In this document: positions 9,673 to 20,959 of the stretch, piece by piece
Position numbering within the stretch: position 1 is the stretch's first letter
How the letters are laid out: each line of letters starts with the position of its first letter
Origin: Juglans regia
Taxonomy: Eukaryota > Streptophyta > Magnoliopsida > Fagales > Juglandaceae
Assembly: GCF_001411555.2 (NCBI RefSeq)
Contig: NC_049905.1
Span: forward strand, 10,135,053 to 10,199,052
Reading direction: 5' to 3'
Length of the DNA: 64,000 nucleotides
Made by a program: the position numbers and the translations under genes
The notes under the pieces: generated by a model
Seen by the model: the letters and a program-made list of their open reading frames with translations, nothing else
What the model was told of the DNA's origin: nothing
Databases searched by the model: none

Positions 9673-11358
9673 TTAGTACATCTCCATGAAAATTGATCCG
9701 CTACCCTCCGGAAAACTGATCAGTGGTTCTGTGGGCCTACTGCTGAAGATGTCTTGGTGAGAATGGCTTTGGTTGTAGGAGTTCATATCATTATTGAAGT
9801 AGATGCCCAAAGAAGAAGCTGTCGTGGGAGAATTCACAATATTGGAACAATCTCCATAAAAAGAATCAAAATGGTAATTGCTTTTGTTGCTCCCTTCAAA
9901 GCTTACACCAGAATTGGTCTGTATGGGGGGAAGCAGAGCTGGATTTTTGTATGGATAATCCATGATAATGTCAGCATTATAGTTTCTGAATGTAGGCTGC
10001 AACTCCTCCTCAATCTTTGGAAAGCCCATTCTACAACTGCCTTGATCTTCACACGTACTGTTCTTTACCATGTTGCCTTTCTTTCTAATCCGGCACAGTA
10101 CCCAGTCATCCAACTGTGACAACATAGCCAATATTTTTCCATGCGTTTAATTGGATTACTTGAACAAAATTCAGAGATGGAGAACAATTAAGCAGAAAAT
10201 TAAGTTAACGAAAAAAAACTATAGACTATGTTCGCATTGTGATCTCTATATATGTGGGAACTGAGATGAGAGAAATTTAGAATGTACATCTAAGGCCTCG
10301 TTTGTTTTCGTAGATGAGATGAGTTGAGATAAAAATTGAACGTATTGTTAAAATATATATTTTTAATATTATTATTGTTTTAGGATTTGGAAAAGTTGAA
10401 TTGTTTATTTTATTTTTTATAAAAATTTAGAAAATTTATAATGATTAGATGATATGAGATGAGAAGTTTTGTAAAAGTGAACGAGACAAAGCTCAGGAAT
10501 TAGAAATGAAATCGGTGGTCTGTGAAGTTTGGCAATTTTTGTCAAACCTTTTAATTTTCCAATCTTTCTATTATTTGCGTGTTCCATGCATGAATGGTTA
10601 TTTCTAGCTTGCTGGAGTGTCGAGGCCTTTGATAATTGAATTAAGTTTGCGTATTGGTAGTGCATAATCATGAATGAATGGTGTCTGGATTGGGGTGCAA
10701 GATTTCTGCATGCTTTCACAACTACTTCTTAACCCTATTTTAATTACATGAGAAAATAGAGGAGAAGATCATTGGCAATCATTGTTAAACCACGCACTTA
10801 CTCTCATTGACCCTTTAGACCTTGAAAGTTTACTCTGGTGGTGAAGTCTATATTCATTCATGATCCAGTCTGTCTTAACCCTGTTTGGAGGCGGACCAGT
10901 GTAAAAGACTAGAGCTTTCTTCACCCCTAATATGCGCTTTGATCCACAACAGCTTAGAATCGGCTTGTCTGTTCCGGTAGCCTTCCAGTAACCCGAAGCT
11001 GCTGCCCTGTTCGGCCTCTCTCCGTTCGGGTACTTCCGATCCCTCGGGCTAAAGAAGTACCACTCATCTTCTCCATACATGGCTTTGTCTGTACAATACA
11101 TGAGAATCAAAGGAAAATAAATCAGTTTTGTCAGTGTGTGATCCAATGGAGAGGAAAAAAAAAAAAAGAGTGGAAGTGCAGGACTTATATACTGGGTAAC
11201 TCCCATGGATTATACTTGTAGAGATCAATTTCAGCTATTACAGAGGCCGGAAGTGGACGTGAATTCACTTTGTTTTGCAAGTAATGAACAAGGAGCTCTT
11301 CGTCAGAAGGGTGGAACCTGAAACCAGGAGGGAATTGGAAATTTGAACAGGTTTCCAT
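9673..11358 (-). CDS. NAC domain transcription factor, 3 exons, 297 aa
   Basis: Plant-specific nuclear transcription factor. Exon 1 is 11358-11193, exon 2 11088-10802, exon 3 10113-9673. Introns 1 (104 bp, GTATAT...CAG) and 2 (688 bp, GTAAGT...CAG) sit at the usual NAC positions with matching phases (1 and 0). All five NAC subdomains are present: A with [18 protein letters not shown] (10-27), B with [15 protein letters not shown] (41-55), C with [15 protein letters not shown] and [11 protein letters not shown] with [14 protein letters not shown] and [11 protein letters not shown], and E with [12 protein letters not shown] (about 152-163). The divergent C-terminal half is rich in N, S and Y, as expected of an activation region. 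The start at 11358 fits the family. An in-frame upstream GTG/ATG extension to 11550 is more likely 5' UTR. It resembles the stress/senescence (SNAC/NAP-like) group, but assignment to one Arabidopsis gene is not possible here. Intron 2 carries a MITE, and a young copia lies just downstream. Confidence 0.95.
10294..10494. repeat. MITE of the ATGAGATGAGAT family, copy 2, in NAC intron 2
   Basis: About 200 bp, from GGCCTCGTTTG to ACGAGACAAAGC (inverted ends). Internal GATGAGATGAGTTGAGAT and AT-rich blocks match the copies at 3016 and 31751. It lies wholly inside NAC intron 2, so it would be spliced out. Confidence 0.75.
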
Positions 11359-11456
11359 TTCCGTTGAAATTAATGCTAAAGAGTTCAAAGGGAACCGAAA
11401 ATCACAGATAGTATCAATTAGAAAGTTGTGGACACAAACTACAGGGAGTGGTGAGG

Positions 11457-11467
11457 AGGCTATATAT
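11457..11467 (-). promoter_or_regulatory. probable NAC TATA box
   Basis: On the minus strand CACCATATATAGCC lies about 100 bp upstream of the NAC ATG, giving a predicted start near 11430 and a short 5' UTR. Another AT-run at about 11617-11630 is an alternative. Confidence 0.45.
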
Positions 11468-11559
11468 GGTGCAATTTCATGCAGATGCCGACACAATATC
11501 AAAACAACAGAAACCAAACCGAACTTACGTAGAGCCTGCAAGAAAGCCATTGGGAAAGA

Positions 11560-12859
11560 AACCTCTTTGGCTTACAGCTTGTTTCCAAAATACCTCATAT
11601 TATTCACTTTCTCAATAATATATATAATAGGATCCGAAATGCTATTATTCCTTCTAAATTTTGTCATTTTTAATTATACCAGTTGGCGTTACGTGTTTTA
11701 AGTTGTGTTTTATTTTAAGTAGGATACTTATAAAACCACTTAAATTAACTAGAACGTGTTACGTACGTACAATATCAGTGGAAAGATAGTCTCTATTGGA
11801 CCTGGTGATGATCCCCTTCCGTGTTATTATAGAAAGATTCTCTTTTTGGACTCTGATAGTAAGGTACACGTGTGCGATCCTATAGAATCTTATTAGTAGC
11901 AGGGCATTCTAGTTTGTGTCAGCCAAGATGGCGAAATGAGAAAAGAAATAGCTATGATTACCTTCGCAGAAACCTACACAACGATTTTGAGGAGTTTCAC
12001 CTATCTTGTAAGAATAGGCTAAAGTTATTGGAATATGTTACCATTGAATGTGAGAGGAATGGTGACGTTTGATTATACGTACTGCACCTATCAATTACGT
12101 ACTTTAAAGGGTGAGAGATAGTATGGTGTACGTACGTAGTCAATTAATTTGATGAGAAAATATTATGCTAAGCTCAAGTGGGCATTGCTGAGTTGGATTT
12201 TCTGACTTGGAATCCTCCAATTACATTGGATTTTGGAGAAATGTAAGCATCTTCGACCAAAACAACTCGATGAAACCCATAGTACGTAATGGCTTTGGTT
12301 TTGAACTTTACAGGCTTGCTCTATTAATTTTATGTACACGGAATGATTGACCCTTGTTCGAATCGATGGTTTGTGTCATCTTGTTGCCAGGAGGTATCGA
12401 ATCCAAGGAAGGTTTGTCTTTCGATACGTGCATGGATCAAGAAGGCTACCTTTTTGTTTTTAATCGTGTGAATGTGCATGCAACATAGTTGAAACCCTTA
12501 ATTTGTAAAACTGATTTGTGTATGGACAAACGATGGAGTCCAAGTTAGTGAAGAAAATAAAGAATAACGAGAAGTGATGATCAAGGTAGAATTTTGGAAA
12601 GTGAAGATTAATTCATGATACTGCATGGGTCTAGAATAAATTAACTTTCTATGTCCAGCTCATGCTCAATATATATATGAATAAGAACTTTTAGCGCCGA
12701 ATTTCCCATTTTAATAACTCCGTCAAAGAACAAAACCATGGATATTTATGGAGAGTTCGTGGTCGATGTTTGTTTCTTTTGGCCGCACTCGGTCTCCAAA
12801 TGGGATTTATATCGCATTGATGTTGTTTCTCTTAAATTTTCAACCAATAATAGCTCTGT
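11560..12859. other. NAC upstream region, no gene seen
   Basis: No supported gene. It contains several ACGTACGT-type palindromes (about 11760 and 12131), which may act as promoter elements of the NAC gene, and ordinary AT-rich sequence. Short open frames here show no family resemblance. Confidence 0.5.
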
Positions 12860-13080
12860 GTAACCTAAATAGTAGGGTGCTACCGTACCTCCCGATCAGG
12901 CAACCCAGGCCCCAGCCCCAGCCCCACCCCCCGCCCCCGCATGGGTGGAGGGGTGAGTTTAGTCCTTGGGACCCATCCCCACCCCTGCGAGTAGGTGCCC
13001 TCTTTTGGATGGCAATTGTCAACCTCACTAAGTGGTCAGGGAGCCCGTTGATCTCCTGGGTTTATCTTAGGCAATTGTCA
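12860..13080. repeat. GC-rich fragment related to the hAT-like MITE at 53769
   Basis: Begins TAGGGTGCTACCGTACC and is followed by a C-rich block (CCCAGCCCCAGCCCC, then CCCCGCCCCCGC) and CCCATCCCCACCCC. The same style of sequence forms the ends of the MITE at 53769-54348. No matching right end, so it is probably truncated. Confidence 0.45.
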
Positions 13081-13184
13081 AGCCTGTCGACTCATTCTTA
13101 AATGTAACCTGCTAGCTGCGGTTATGGCATGAGTGTAAACACTCGGCGTTTGTTGGAAGAGATGTTGTCCTGTGAGTAATGTCA

Positions 13185-13480
13185 GATAGCCGAAAGACTG
13201 GACCTGCACTTCGATATGAGGCAAGTCGAGCTGCCATAAGACTAGACCCACCTGTTGACCCTCAACGGGAAGGTAAAGTAGTTGGGCAGCCGAGAGGCTG
13301 GACTCACGCTTTGCCGTAAGGGAGGTCGGGCAGCTGAAAGGCTAGACCAACCTGTTGACTCTCAACTAGAAGGTAAAGTAGTTGGATAGCCGAAAGACTG
13401 TACCCACACTGCGCTGTGAGGGAGGACAGGCAATTGAAAGGCTGGACCCACATGTTGACTCTCAACGGAAAGGTAATGGA
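13185..13480. repeat. tandem repeat, 100-bp period, three units
   Basis: GATAGCCGAAAGACTG-like starts recur at about 13185, 13285 and 13385. Within each unit a related half-unit (GGCAGCTGAAAGGCT) appears about 50 bp later. Units share TGTTGACTCTCAAC and AAGGTAAAGTAGTTGG. Non-coding. The style resembles the internal region of the non-coding LTR element at 49348. Confidence 0.8.
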
Positions 13481-13609
13481 GGAGATGCTTGACCATGCTA
13501 CAAAAGCCAGACTGGTTAGCGAAGATAATCCCCAATCACAAGTGTGAGATTTGCAAACCTGAATCGTCTTGCTAGAGTGTGGCGAATGTTTGATGGGCAC
13601 CGGTGAGAC

Positions 13610-14320
13610 TAAGGGTGTAAATTCAAACCGGAAAACCGGACCGGACCGGACCGGACTGGACCGAACCGGACCGGTTTTGAACCGGTCCGGTCCGGAACCG
13701 GTTTTTAAAACGTAAAAACCGGCCGGTTCCGGTTCCAGAATTTTTTGGACCGGATCGGACTTGTTGATTAAAAAAAATAAAAAATAATATTTTTATATAT
13801 AAGTTTTATACAAAATATTTTATATATATTAAATATTAATATATATAAGTTTTATATATAATGTATAATTATAAATTTTTATGTGAAATTTTATATATAA
13901 CATATATATTCATATATGAAATAATTTCTTATTATAATTTATAAATTATTACATAAAATGTTAATACTAAATCACTAAAAGTTTATAACTAATACTAATA
14001 TATAACTTATAACTATACCAATAGTCTAATATTAATACTATTATATAGTCTAATATATTAATAAAAGTATAAAACAATTTTTTTAAATCAATTTTTTTTT
14101 TTTTTATATAAACAAATTTTTAATGACAAATTGTGAAATTTACATTTTAAAAAAATCGGAAAATCAGACCGGACCGGACCAGAAATCGGTAAAACCGGAA
14201 GTACCGGTTTAGGAGGGTAACTAGTGCGTAATCTGTTTTGAAAAATACAAAACCGATACATACCGGTTCGGTCCTAGATTTTATCCAAAACCGGACCGAA
14301 CCGGACCGGTTACACCCCTA
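13610..14320. mobile_element. hAT-like MITE, copy E1
   Basis: 711 bp. Ends TAAGGGTGTAA and TTACACCCCTA are inverted repeats, and next to them ACCGGACCGG-type repeats occur in opposite orientation at the two ends. The interior is very AT-rich. An 8-bp direct repeat GGTGAGAC flanks it (13602-13609 and 14321-14328); 8-bp target duplications are typical of hAT transposons. No coding capacity. Confidence 0.9.
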
Positions 14321-14974
14321 GGTGAGACAGATGGGCATCCATGTTTTGGAGATGATGAAGGTCCAGGGTGCTCGAGATACTGAGCGGGGCGGTGTATCAT
14401 GTTACGTGAGTGAGTTCCGACCGAGTATATTCCTGGGGTGTGCTGATAAGGGGAGTCTCGTGGAACCTCGAGGAGTTTGGTGAAGCGAGCCTCCAAAATC
14501 TAACTTTATTAGTAGAAATGAAATTTAACTAACAAGTTTGAGGGAGACAATACTAGAGTGATGAAGCCATCGTTTTTGATTCCTGCTTGTCTGAATTTGT
14601 CCATTGCCCACTCTTAGTGTCGAGGAAAGGTGGTGATCAGGTAGCTCATGACCAAGTAGTTGAGAGTGTGCCACTCATGGCCGAGGGACTATCCATTGGC
14701 CGAATTACTTGTGAGGCCCATGAAGCCATGGTTGAGGAGCTCGTTGCCGAATAACCCACAGTGGCCAGGAGTTTTGTGGCCGAGCAAAAGGGCTTGAATC
14801 GATTGGTTTGCATGGTGGGTTTGCCTGTCTCTATAGTGGGTCCGCCTATGTACATGGCGGGATGTTCGTGGCCGAGAAACTCTATTATCGAGGCTAGGGA
14901 GTGAGTCCGAGAGGGTTAGGTCATGATGCATGAGTCCGAGCAGAGTGAGGCCGTGTTGGGTTGGTTAAGTATAG
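14321..14974. repeat. 655-bp spacer unit S1
   Basis: Non-coding sequence between MITE copies E1 and E2. It begins with the GGTGAGAC target duplicate and ends TTAAGTATAG. It contains motifs such as GTGGCCGAG and AGGTAGCTCATGACC. It is nearly identical to 15635-16296. Confidence 0.85.
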
Positions 14975-15634
14975 TAAGGGGTGTAAATTCAAACTGGAAA
15001 ACCGGTCTGGACTGGACCGAACCGGTTTTTAAAATGTAAAAATCGGCCGGTTCCTGGATTTTTTGGCCCGGACCGAACCGGTTGATTAAAAAAAATAAAA
15101 AATAATATTTTTATATATAAGTTTTATATAAAATATTTTATATATATTAAATATTAATATATATAAGTTTTATATATAATGTATAATTATGAATTTTTAT
15201 GTGAAATTTTATATATAATATATATATTCATATATGAAATAATTTCTTATTATAATTTATAAATTATTACATAAAATGTTAATACTAAATCACTAAAAGT
15301 TTATAACTAATACTAATATATAACTTAGAACTATACCAATAGTATAATATTAATACTATTATATAGTCTAATATATTAATAAAAGTATAAAACAATTTTT
15401 TTAAATCAATTTTTTTTTTATATAAACAAATTTTTAATGATAAATTGTGAAATTTACATTTTAAAAAAATCGGAAAATCAGACCGGACCGGACCGGAAAT
15501 CGGTAAAACCGGAAGTACCGGTTTAGGAGGGTAACTGGTGCGTAATCGGTTTTGAAAAATACAAAACCGATACATACCGGTTCGGTCCTAGATTTTATCC
15601 AAAACCGGACCGAACCGGACCGGTTACACCCCTA
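14975..15634. mobile_element. hAT-like MITE, copy E2 (hybrid flanks)
   Basis: 660-bp copy nearly identical to E1 except for a shorter ACCGG-rich left end. Its left flank is AAGTATAG (end of the spacer), its right flank AGTGAGAC (start of the spacer), so it lacks a matching target duplication, as expected of a recombinant between two insertions. Confidence 0.88.
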
Positions 15635-16296
15635 AGTGAGACAGGTGGGCATCCATGTTTTGGAGATGATGAAGGTCCAGGGTGCTCGAGATACTGAGCG
15701 GGGCGGTGTATCATGTTACGTGAGTAAGTTCCGACCGAGTATATTCCTGGGGTGTGCTGATAAGGGGAGTCTCGTGGAACCTCGAGGAGTTTGGTGAAGC
15801 GAGCCTCCAAAATCTAACTTTATTAGTAGAAATGAAATTTAACTAACAAGTTTGAGGGAGACAATACTAGAGTGATGAAGCCATCGTTTTTGATTCCTGC
15901 TTATCTGAATTTGTCCATTGCCCACTCTTAGTGTCGAGGAAAGGTGGTGATCAGGTAGCTCATGACCAAGTAGTTGAGAGTGTGCCACTCATGGCCGAGG
16001 GACTATCCATTGGCCGAATTACTTGTGAGGCCCATGAAGCCCGTGGTTGAGGAGCTTTCGTTGCGAACCAGCCCACAGTGGCCAGGAGTTTTGTGGCCGA
16101 GCAAGGAAAGCAAAATCGATTGGTTTTGCATGGGTGGGTTTACACTTTGTCTCTATAGTGGGTCGCCTATGTACATGGCGGGATGTTGCCATTGGCCCGA
16201 GCACTCTATTGCTCGAGATAGGGGTAGAGTCGAGAAGGGTTAGGTCATGATGCATGAGTCAGCGAGTGAGGCGTGTTGGGTTAGTTAAGTATAGTA
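15635..16296. repeat. spacer unit S2
   Basis: Second copy of the spacer. The first 400 bp match S1 almost exactly. From about 16038 it accumulates many single-base insertions and deletions relative to S1 (for example 16038-16170), a pattern like low-quality consensus near a contig end. Confidence 0.85.
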
Positions 16297-16778
16297 AAGG
16301 GTGTAATTCAAAACACGACAGTGCAATTTGGGCCAGAGGCAGGTTTTAAAATAACAAATCCCGGTAGGTTCTACGGATTTTTTTTTGTGAGGACGGGCCA
16401 GTTGATTAAAAAAAATAAAATTTTTTTTTTTTTATATATAAGTTTATACAAAATATTTTATATATATTAAATAGTAATATATATAAGTTTTATATATAAT
16501 GTATAATTATAAATTTTTATGTGAAATTTTATATATAATATATATATTCATATATGAAATAATTTCTTATTATAATTTATAAATTATTACATAAAATGTT
16601 AATACTAAATCACTAAAAGTTTATAACTAATACTAATATATAACTTATAACTATACCAATAGTATAATATTAATACTATTATATAGTCTAATATATTAAT
16701 AAAAGTATAAAACAGTTTTTTTTAAATCAAAAAATTTTTTTAACAAATTTTTAATGACAAATTGTGAAACTTACATTT
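16297..16778. mobile_element. hAT-like MITE, copy E3, cut by the gap
   Basis: Third MITE copy after AAGTATAG. The ACCGG-rich left end is badly altered (16310-16400), while the AT-rich interior again matches E1 and E2 closely until the N run begins. The right end is not in the assembly. Confidence 0.8.
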
Positions 16779-16878
16779 NNNNNNNNNNNNNNNNNNNNNN
16801 NNNNNNNNNNNNNNNNNNNNNNNNNNNNNNNNNNNNNNNNNNNNNNNNNNNNNNNNNNNNNNNNNNNNNNNNNNNNNN
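16779..16878. other. assembly gap (100 N)
   Basis: Exactly 100 N. A round number like this usually denotes a gap of unknown size. It falls between the MITE array and the 5'-incomplete left LTR of the Athila-like element, both repetitive. Confidence 0.98.
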
Positions 16879-18119
16879 GCTCCAATTAATAACTCCATAT
16901 CTCTATGTGAATTTAACTAAATAGAAACTCATTAAGTTTCTTGGAGTTTTCTTGAAAATCACACTAACCGCAGTAAAGTATCTCTACTTTCACTCAACTA
17001 ATGTTCTTTAATCCTAGAGCTATAATCACAATTCACCTCTCGGTCTCATTGCAATCCAATTGATCGAGCTAGTTAGCTAGAAAATTTCAAGCATTAAGAA
17101 TAAGGAATAAACACTCAATCATGGAAATACTAAAAATTAAATAACTTAGAATATAAATTGTGTATTCAATGCTAGGCTACATCAAAACTCTAGAAACTAA
17201 AATTAGTTCATAATAAAATTGCGAAGAATAACAATAATGTTCTTCGTTGGAGTTGGAGTTGGAGTTGGTTGAAGAAGCATGTAGCTCTCGCTTCTGCCTT
17301 CCAGATCTGCCTCCTCAAAAGAATACTAGACTCTCTAACGCAAACTCTAAAAAATCGACTCTCAAGCAGAAATAAAAAGATGAACGATCCTGAAGTTTAT
17401 CCCACAATCCCAGACTAAATAGATGTAAAAAAATGCCAATTTGGAAACAAGATAATGTAGCTCTAATCTAACCTAAAAATCTGGAAAATAGTTTCTAAAG
17501 ACAAATATTAACATAGAAGAACAAAAAATATCCCAAGAATATCGGATTTATCAAAAACAGAAGATTCAGTGATATTCGGCTTGATATGCGGACGGGAGGA
17601 TTAGGTAGTCAGCAGATTGAGTACGGAACTCAGGAGGATCCCATCGGGTAGACGGAACTCAGCAGATTGGCGCCAAGATGACTATTGCACGGGCGCGGAG
17701 ATCACTCCTCACCTACCGAGTGTAAATACTCCCGACTGCTTTTTCTAGTTGTTGCCCATGATGTCGTTTAGGTTGGTCTTTTTCAGTTGGTCGTTTAGAC
17801 TAGTCGCCCAATCTACCCGCTTAGGGACTTGTCGCCAAGTCTTCACGCCTTTGGGTACGAATCTCCTTGCCTATCGAGAGGTAAGCCTTCTCGCCTCTGG
17901 GAGCGAGAATCTCTTTGCTGCCTCTCATCAGTCTAAATCCTTAGTCCCTTCTTGTGTATCAAAATGCTCTCATTTTGTACTAAATCTTCTCATTCCTTTA
18001 AATCCAAGAAAATAAATAAAAATATGTAGAAATAAAATAAAATCAATAGGATTGAAGGAAAAATGACACTTTTCATAATTAAAAAAGTGATAAAAATCAC
18101 ATAAAAATAACACTTATCA
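16879..18119 (-). repeat. Athila-like 3' LTR, incomplete
   Basis: 1,241 bp present. Aligns with 25532-26270 of the other LTR, ending ACACTTATCA. It keeps about 550 bp (roughly 16945-17490) that the other LTR has lost. Confidence 0.88.
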
Positions 18120-18132
18120 GATACCCCCAAAC
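18120..18132 (-). other. Athila-like polypurine tract
   Basis: On the minus strand AGTTTGGGGGTATC abuts the 3' LTR. Confidence 0.8.
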
Positions 18133-19393
18133 TTAAGCTTTGCTCACCCTCAGACAAAGAAGAAGAGGAAGACAATTAAAACTAGTATTGGTTTGATTCA
18201 TAAAATTTATTGCCTCAGAGATTGCCTAAATTTTATAATTCAAAGGAATCATTCACAATCAACCAAGTCCAAGAGTTAATTCAAAACTCAAATCTAGCGC
18301 ATTATCCATCCCCACATTCATGCACACCTCTTGTTTCACTTCACCATTAGCTCCCCAGATAGTGTTAGGTAAACAAGCAAATAAGTAATGGATCTCCAAA
18401 CACTCCATAGGCTTGCTTTCAAATCACTCTCCACTAATGTAGAACAGAAACTATCACCAGGGATCAAAAGGTCCTTATTAAGCTTGTAATGTAAGGCTAG
18501 GGTAAAGGCTACAAAGAAAATGTATGATTCAAACAAATGAAGAGAACTTAAGTTTGAACACTAACAGAATAAATAGAGCATTCTCACAAACACCTATTCT
18601 CAGTCATTGTAAGTCTCTCAACATACCTCTCTTTATTGTACTTTCAAGTATCTCTCTCTTTACCCCTTTAGTCAATAGGTCAGACATTTTTTTTTTTTTT
18701 GTGTGGAAATATTCTATACTTTTTCAACTATCTTTTTGGATGACTCTCGTCGGCCTTTTCTTATTGGCTACACAGTAGACAAGTTGACTTTTCACACCCC
18801 CAAACTTATGATTTTGATAATATTGCTATAATTACTTTATTTGTAGACCTTCCACCTCTCTTGCTCTTGTGAGTCTGTTACTTTGTGTAAATCTAGTTCT
18901 CTTGAAAGGTAAGAAAATCAGTATTTAAGCTCAATTAGGGTAGGGAATATGAGGTTTACAAGAAAGAAAAATATAAAGCCAAGATATATTTCAATAAAGC
19001 TCAAAGGGGCGGCTAAAAATAAAGAGAATAAACAGGAAAGCATGAAAGACTCAATCGGTCCAAAAAATACCTTAATCATTTCCTTTGTAATATTATGTCT
19101 AGGAGTTCACCTCGAGTGTAATCAAACGAGTTCTAGAGTAAGTTTAGACCATATAAATTCATAAAATTCACATAAAATTTCTCTAGGTACTCAAAACAAT
19201 TAATGATCATAAGAAGCATTCATCGAACGTAGAAAATATCAAATTAAGTAAGATCAAGTAAAGAATTAACAACTAGACTTAAGCAATAAGAATTTTTTCA
19301 AAAAATTATAATCAGTTTCAATCATATTCTTATTATAGACTTTTTATTCATCAAACCATACTGTTTTTATCATCATCATCATCATCATCATCA

Positions 19394-19448
<55 letters not shown>

Positions 19449-19759
19449 TTTTGAAAATAATATCCTTTCCCCCGAAACTTAAATATCACATTTTCCTCAA
19501 CGGGAAAAAGGAAGAGAAACTAAAGTAGAGAATGAGAGAAGGTAAGAGATGCTCCCCTGATTTTGTCTAGTTCTGTCATTTGAATATTTTCCTTGAAGGC
19601 GCAGCCGTGTGGTTCTTGGAGATCTCCTCGCCTCTTCGTTCTTGCAAAATGAAAGAAAATGAATAATATTAAGCAAAAATAAAAATTAATAAAATAAAAA
19701 CTTGGATTGCCTCCCAAAAGCGCTTTATTTAAAATCTATAGCTAGACATTGTCCTCTCA
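18133..19759 (-). other. Athila-like 3' internal region, no env-like ORF
   Basis: About 1.6 kb between integrase and the PPT. Athila-type elements often carry an extra ORF here, but none is visible. It holds the trinucleotide tract at 19369-19442 and otherwise AT-rich sequence. Confidence 0.6.
19369..19442. repeat. trinucleotide microsatellite (ATC)n(ATT)n
   Basis: A run of CAT/ATC repeats changes into ATT repeats without interruption. Confidence 0.97.
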
Positions 19760-20940
19760 TCATTTATTACTGGCGAGATAGATGGCACACTTTTTCGAGT
19801 TAAAGTCTCCATCCATATAGGGTTTTAATCTCTGTCCATTTACTTTAAATGTGCATTTTGTCTCATGACGGACTTCAACCGCCCCATAGGGAAAAACGCG
19901 GGTCACCACAAACGGTCCCGACCACCGAGAGCATAGCTTTCTTGGGAAGAGTCGAAGTCTTGAGTTAAATAATAGAACTTTCTGCCCGACTTCCAATTTT
20001 CTTATCAGAATATGCTTAACGTGCCATCTTTTAGTTTTATCTTTGTAAATCAGAGCATTCTCATAAACATCATTGAGAAACTCATCCATCTCATTGATGT
20101 GTAGTATTCTCTTCTCGCCAGCCGCTTGTAAATCAAATTTCAGTGTCCTTGTCGCCCAATAAGCTCTGTGTTCTAGCTCCATAGATAGATGGCAGGCTTT
20201 TCCATAAATGAGTCGATAAGGTGACATCCCGATCGGTATTTGAATGTTTTTCGATAGGCCCATAGTGCTTCATATAACCTTCTCGCCCAGTCTGTTCGAG
20301 AGACACTCACGGTCTTCTCTAGTATGCGCTTCAGCTCCCGATTAGACACATCGACCTGGCCACCCGTTTGAGGATGGTATGGTGTCGCCACATGATGGGT
20401 AACTCCATACTTAGTCAGTAGCGCTTTAAATTAGCAATTGCAAAAATGCTTTCCGTCATCATTGATTATGGCCCTCTGAGTGTCAAATATGGAAAAAAAT
20501 GTTCTTCCGCTGGAAATTTACCATGACCCTCACATCGTTCGTTGGTAGGGCATTTGCTTCCACCCATTTGGAGACATAATCTACAGCCATCAAAATAAAT
20601 TTATTAGAAAATGAGGATGGAAAAGGACCTATGAAATCTATCCCCCAAATATCAAATAATTCAATCACTAAAATATTGTTTAAGAGCATCTCATGTTTCG
20701 AACAAATGTTGCCAACTCGTTGACAATGATCACATAAATTGACAAAATTAAAAGAGTTTTTAAAAATAGTCGGCCAATAGAAGCCACCTTGTAACGCTTT
20801 TGCCGCTGTTTTTGCTCTTTCAAAGTGGCCACCTACCTCCAATGAGTGGCAGTGTCTGAGTATGCTCGCCATCTCCTCCTCGGGCACACATCTCCTGATT
20901 ATCTGGTCTGTACAATGCTTGTATATAAAAGGTTCCTCCC
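19760..20940 (-). pseudogene. Athila-like integrase, broken
   Basis: Pieces of the integrase in several frames. The HHCC zinc site lies in 20887-20700 (C-H-S-L-E-V-G-G-H then C-D-H-C). The first catalytic Asp is in W-G-I-D-F-I-G-P. The catalytic Glu neighbourhood (H-P-Q-T-G-G-Q-V) is at about 20391-20340. The C-terminal segment is 20263-19760 ([10 protein letters not shown] and R-W-H-V-K-H). The usual N-E of the DDE site appears as N-R-E. A frameshift separates the core from the C-terminal segment, so no active integrase. Confidence 0.88.
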
Positions 20941-20959
20941 AAAAATAGTATTTTAAGTT

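Noticed and set aside
11359..11550. In-frame N-terminal extension of the NAC protein by 64 residues
   Set aside because: NAC proteins begin shortly before the PPGFRFHP motif, and the extension overlaps the likely TATA box and 5' UTR.
11760..12140. ACGTACGTAC palindromes as possible operators or origins
   Set aside because: Short and common in plant intergenic DNA; no further support.
14646..16255. Short open frames in the spacer units S1 and S2
   Set aside because: Not conserved between the two copies where indels occur, and no family resemblance.
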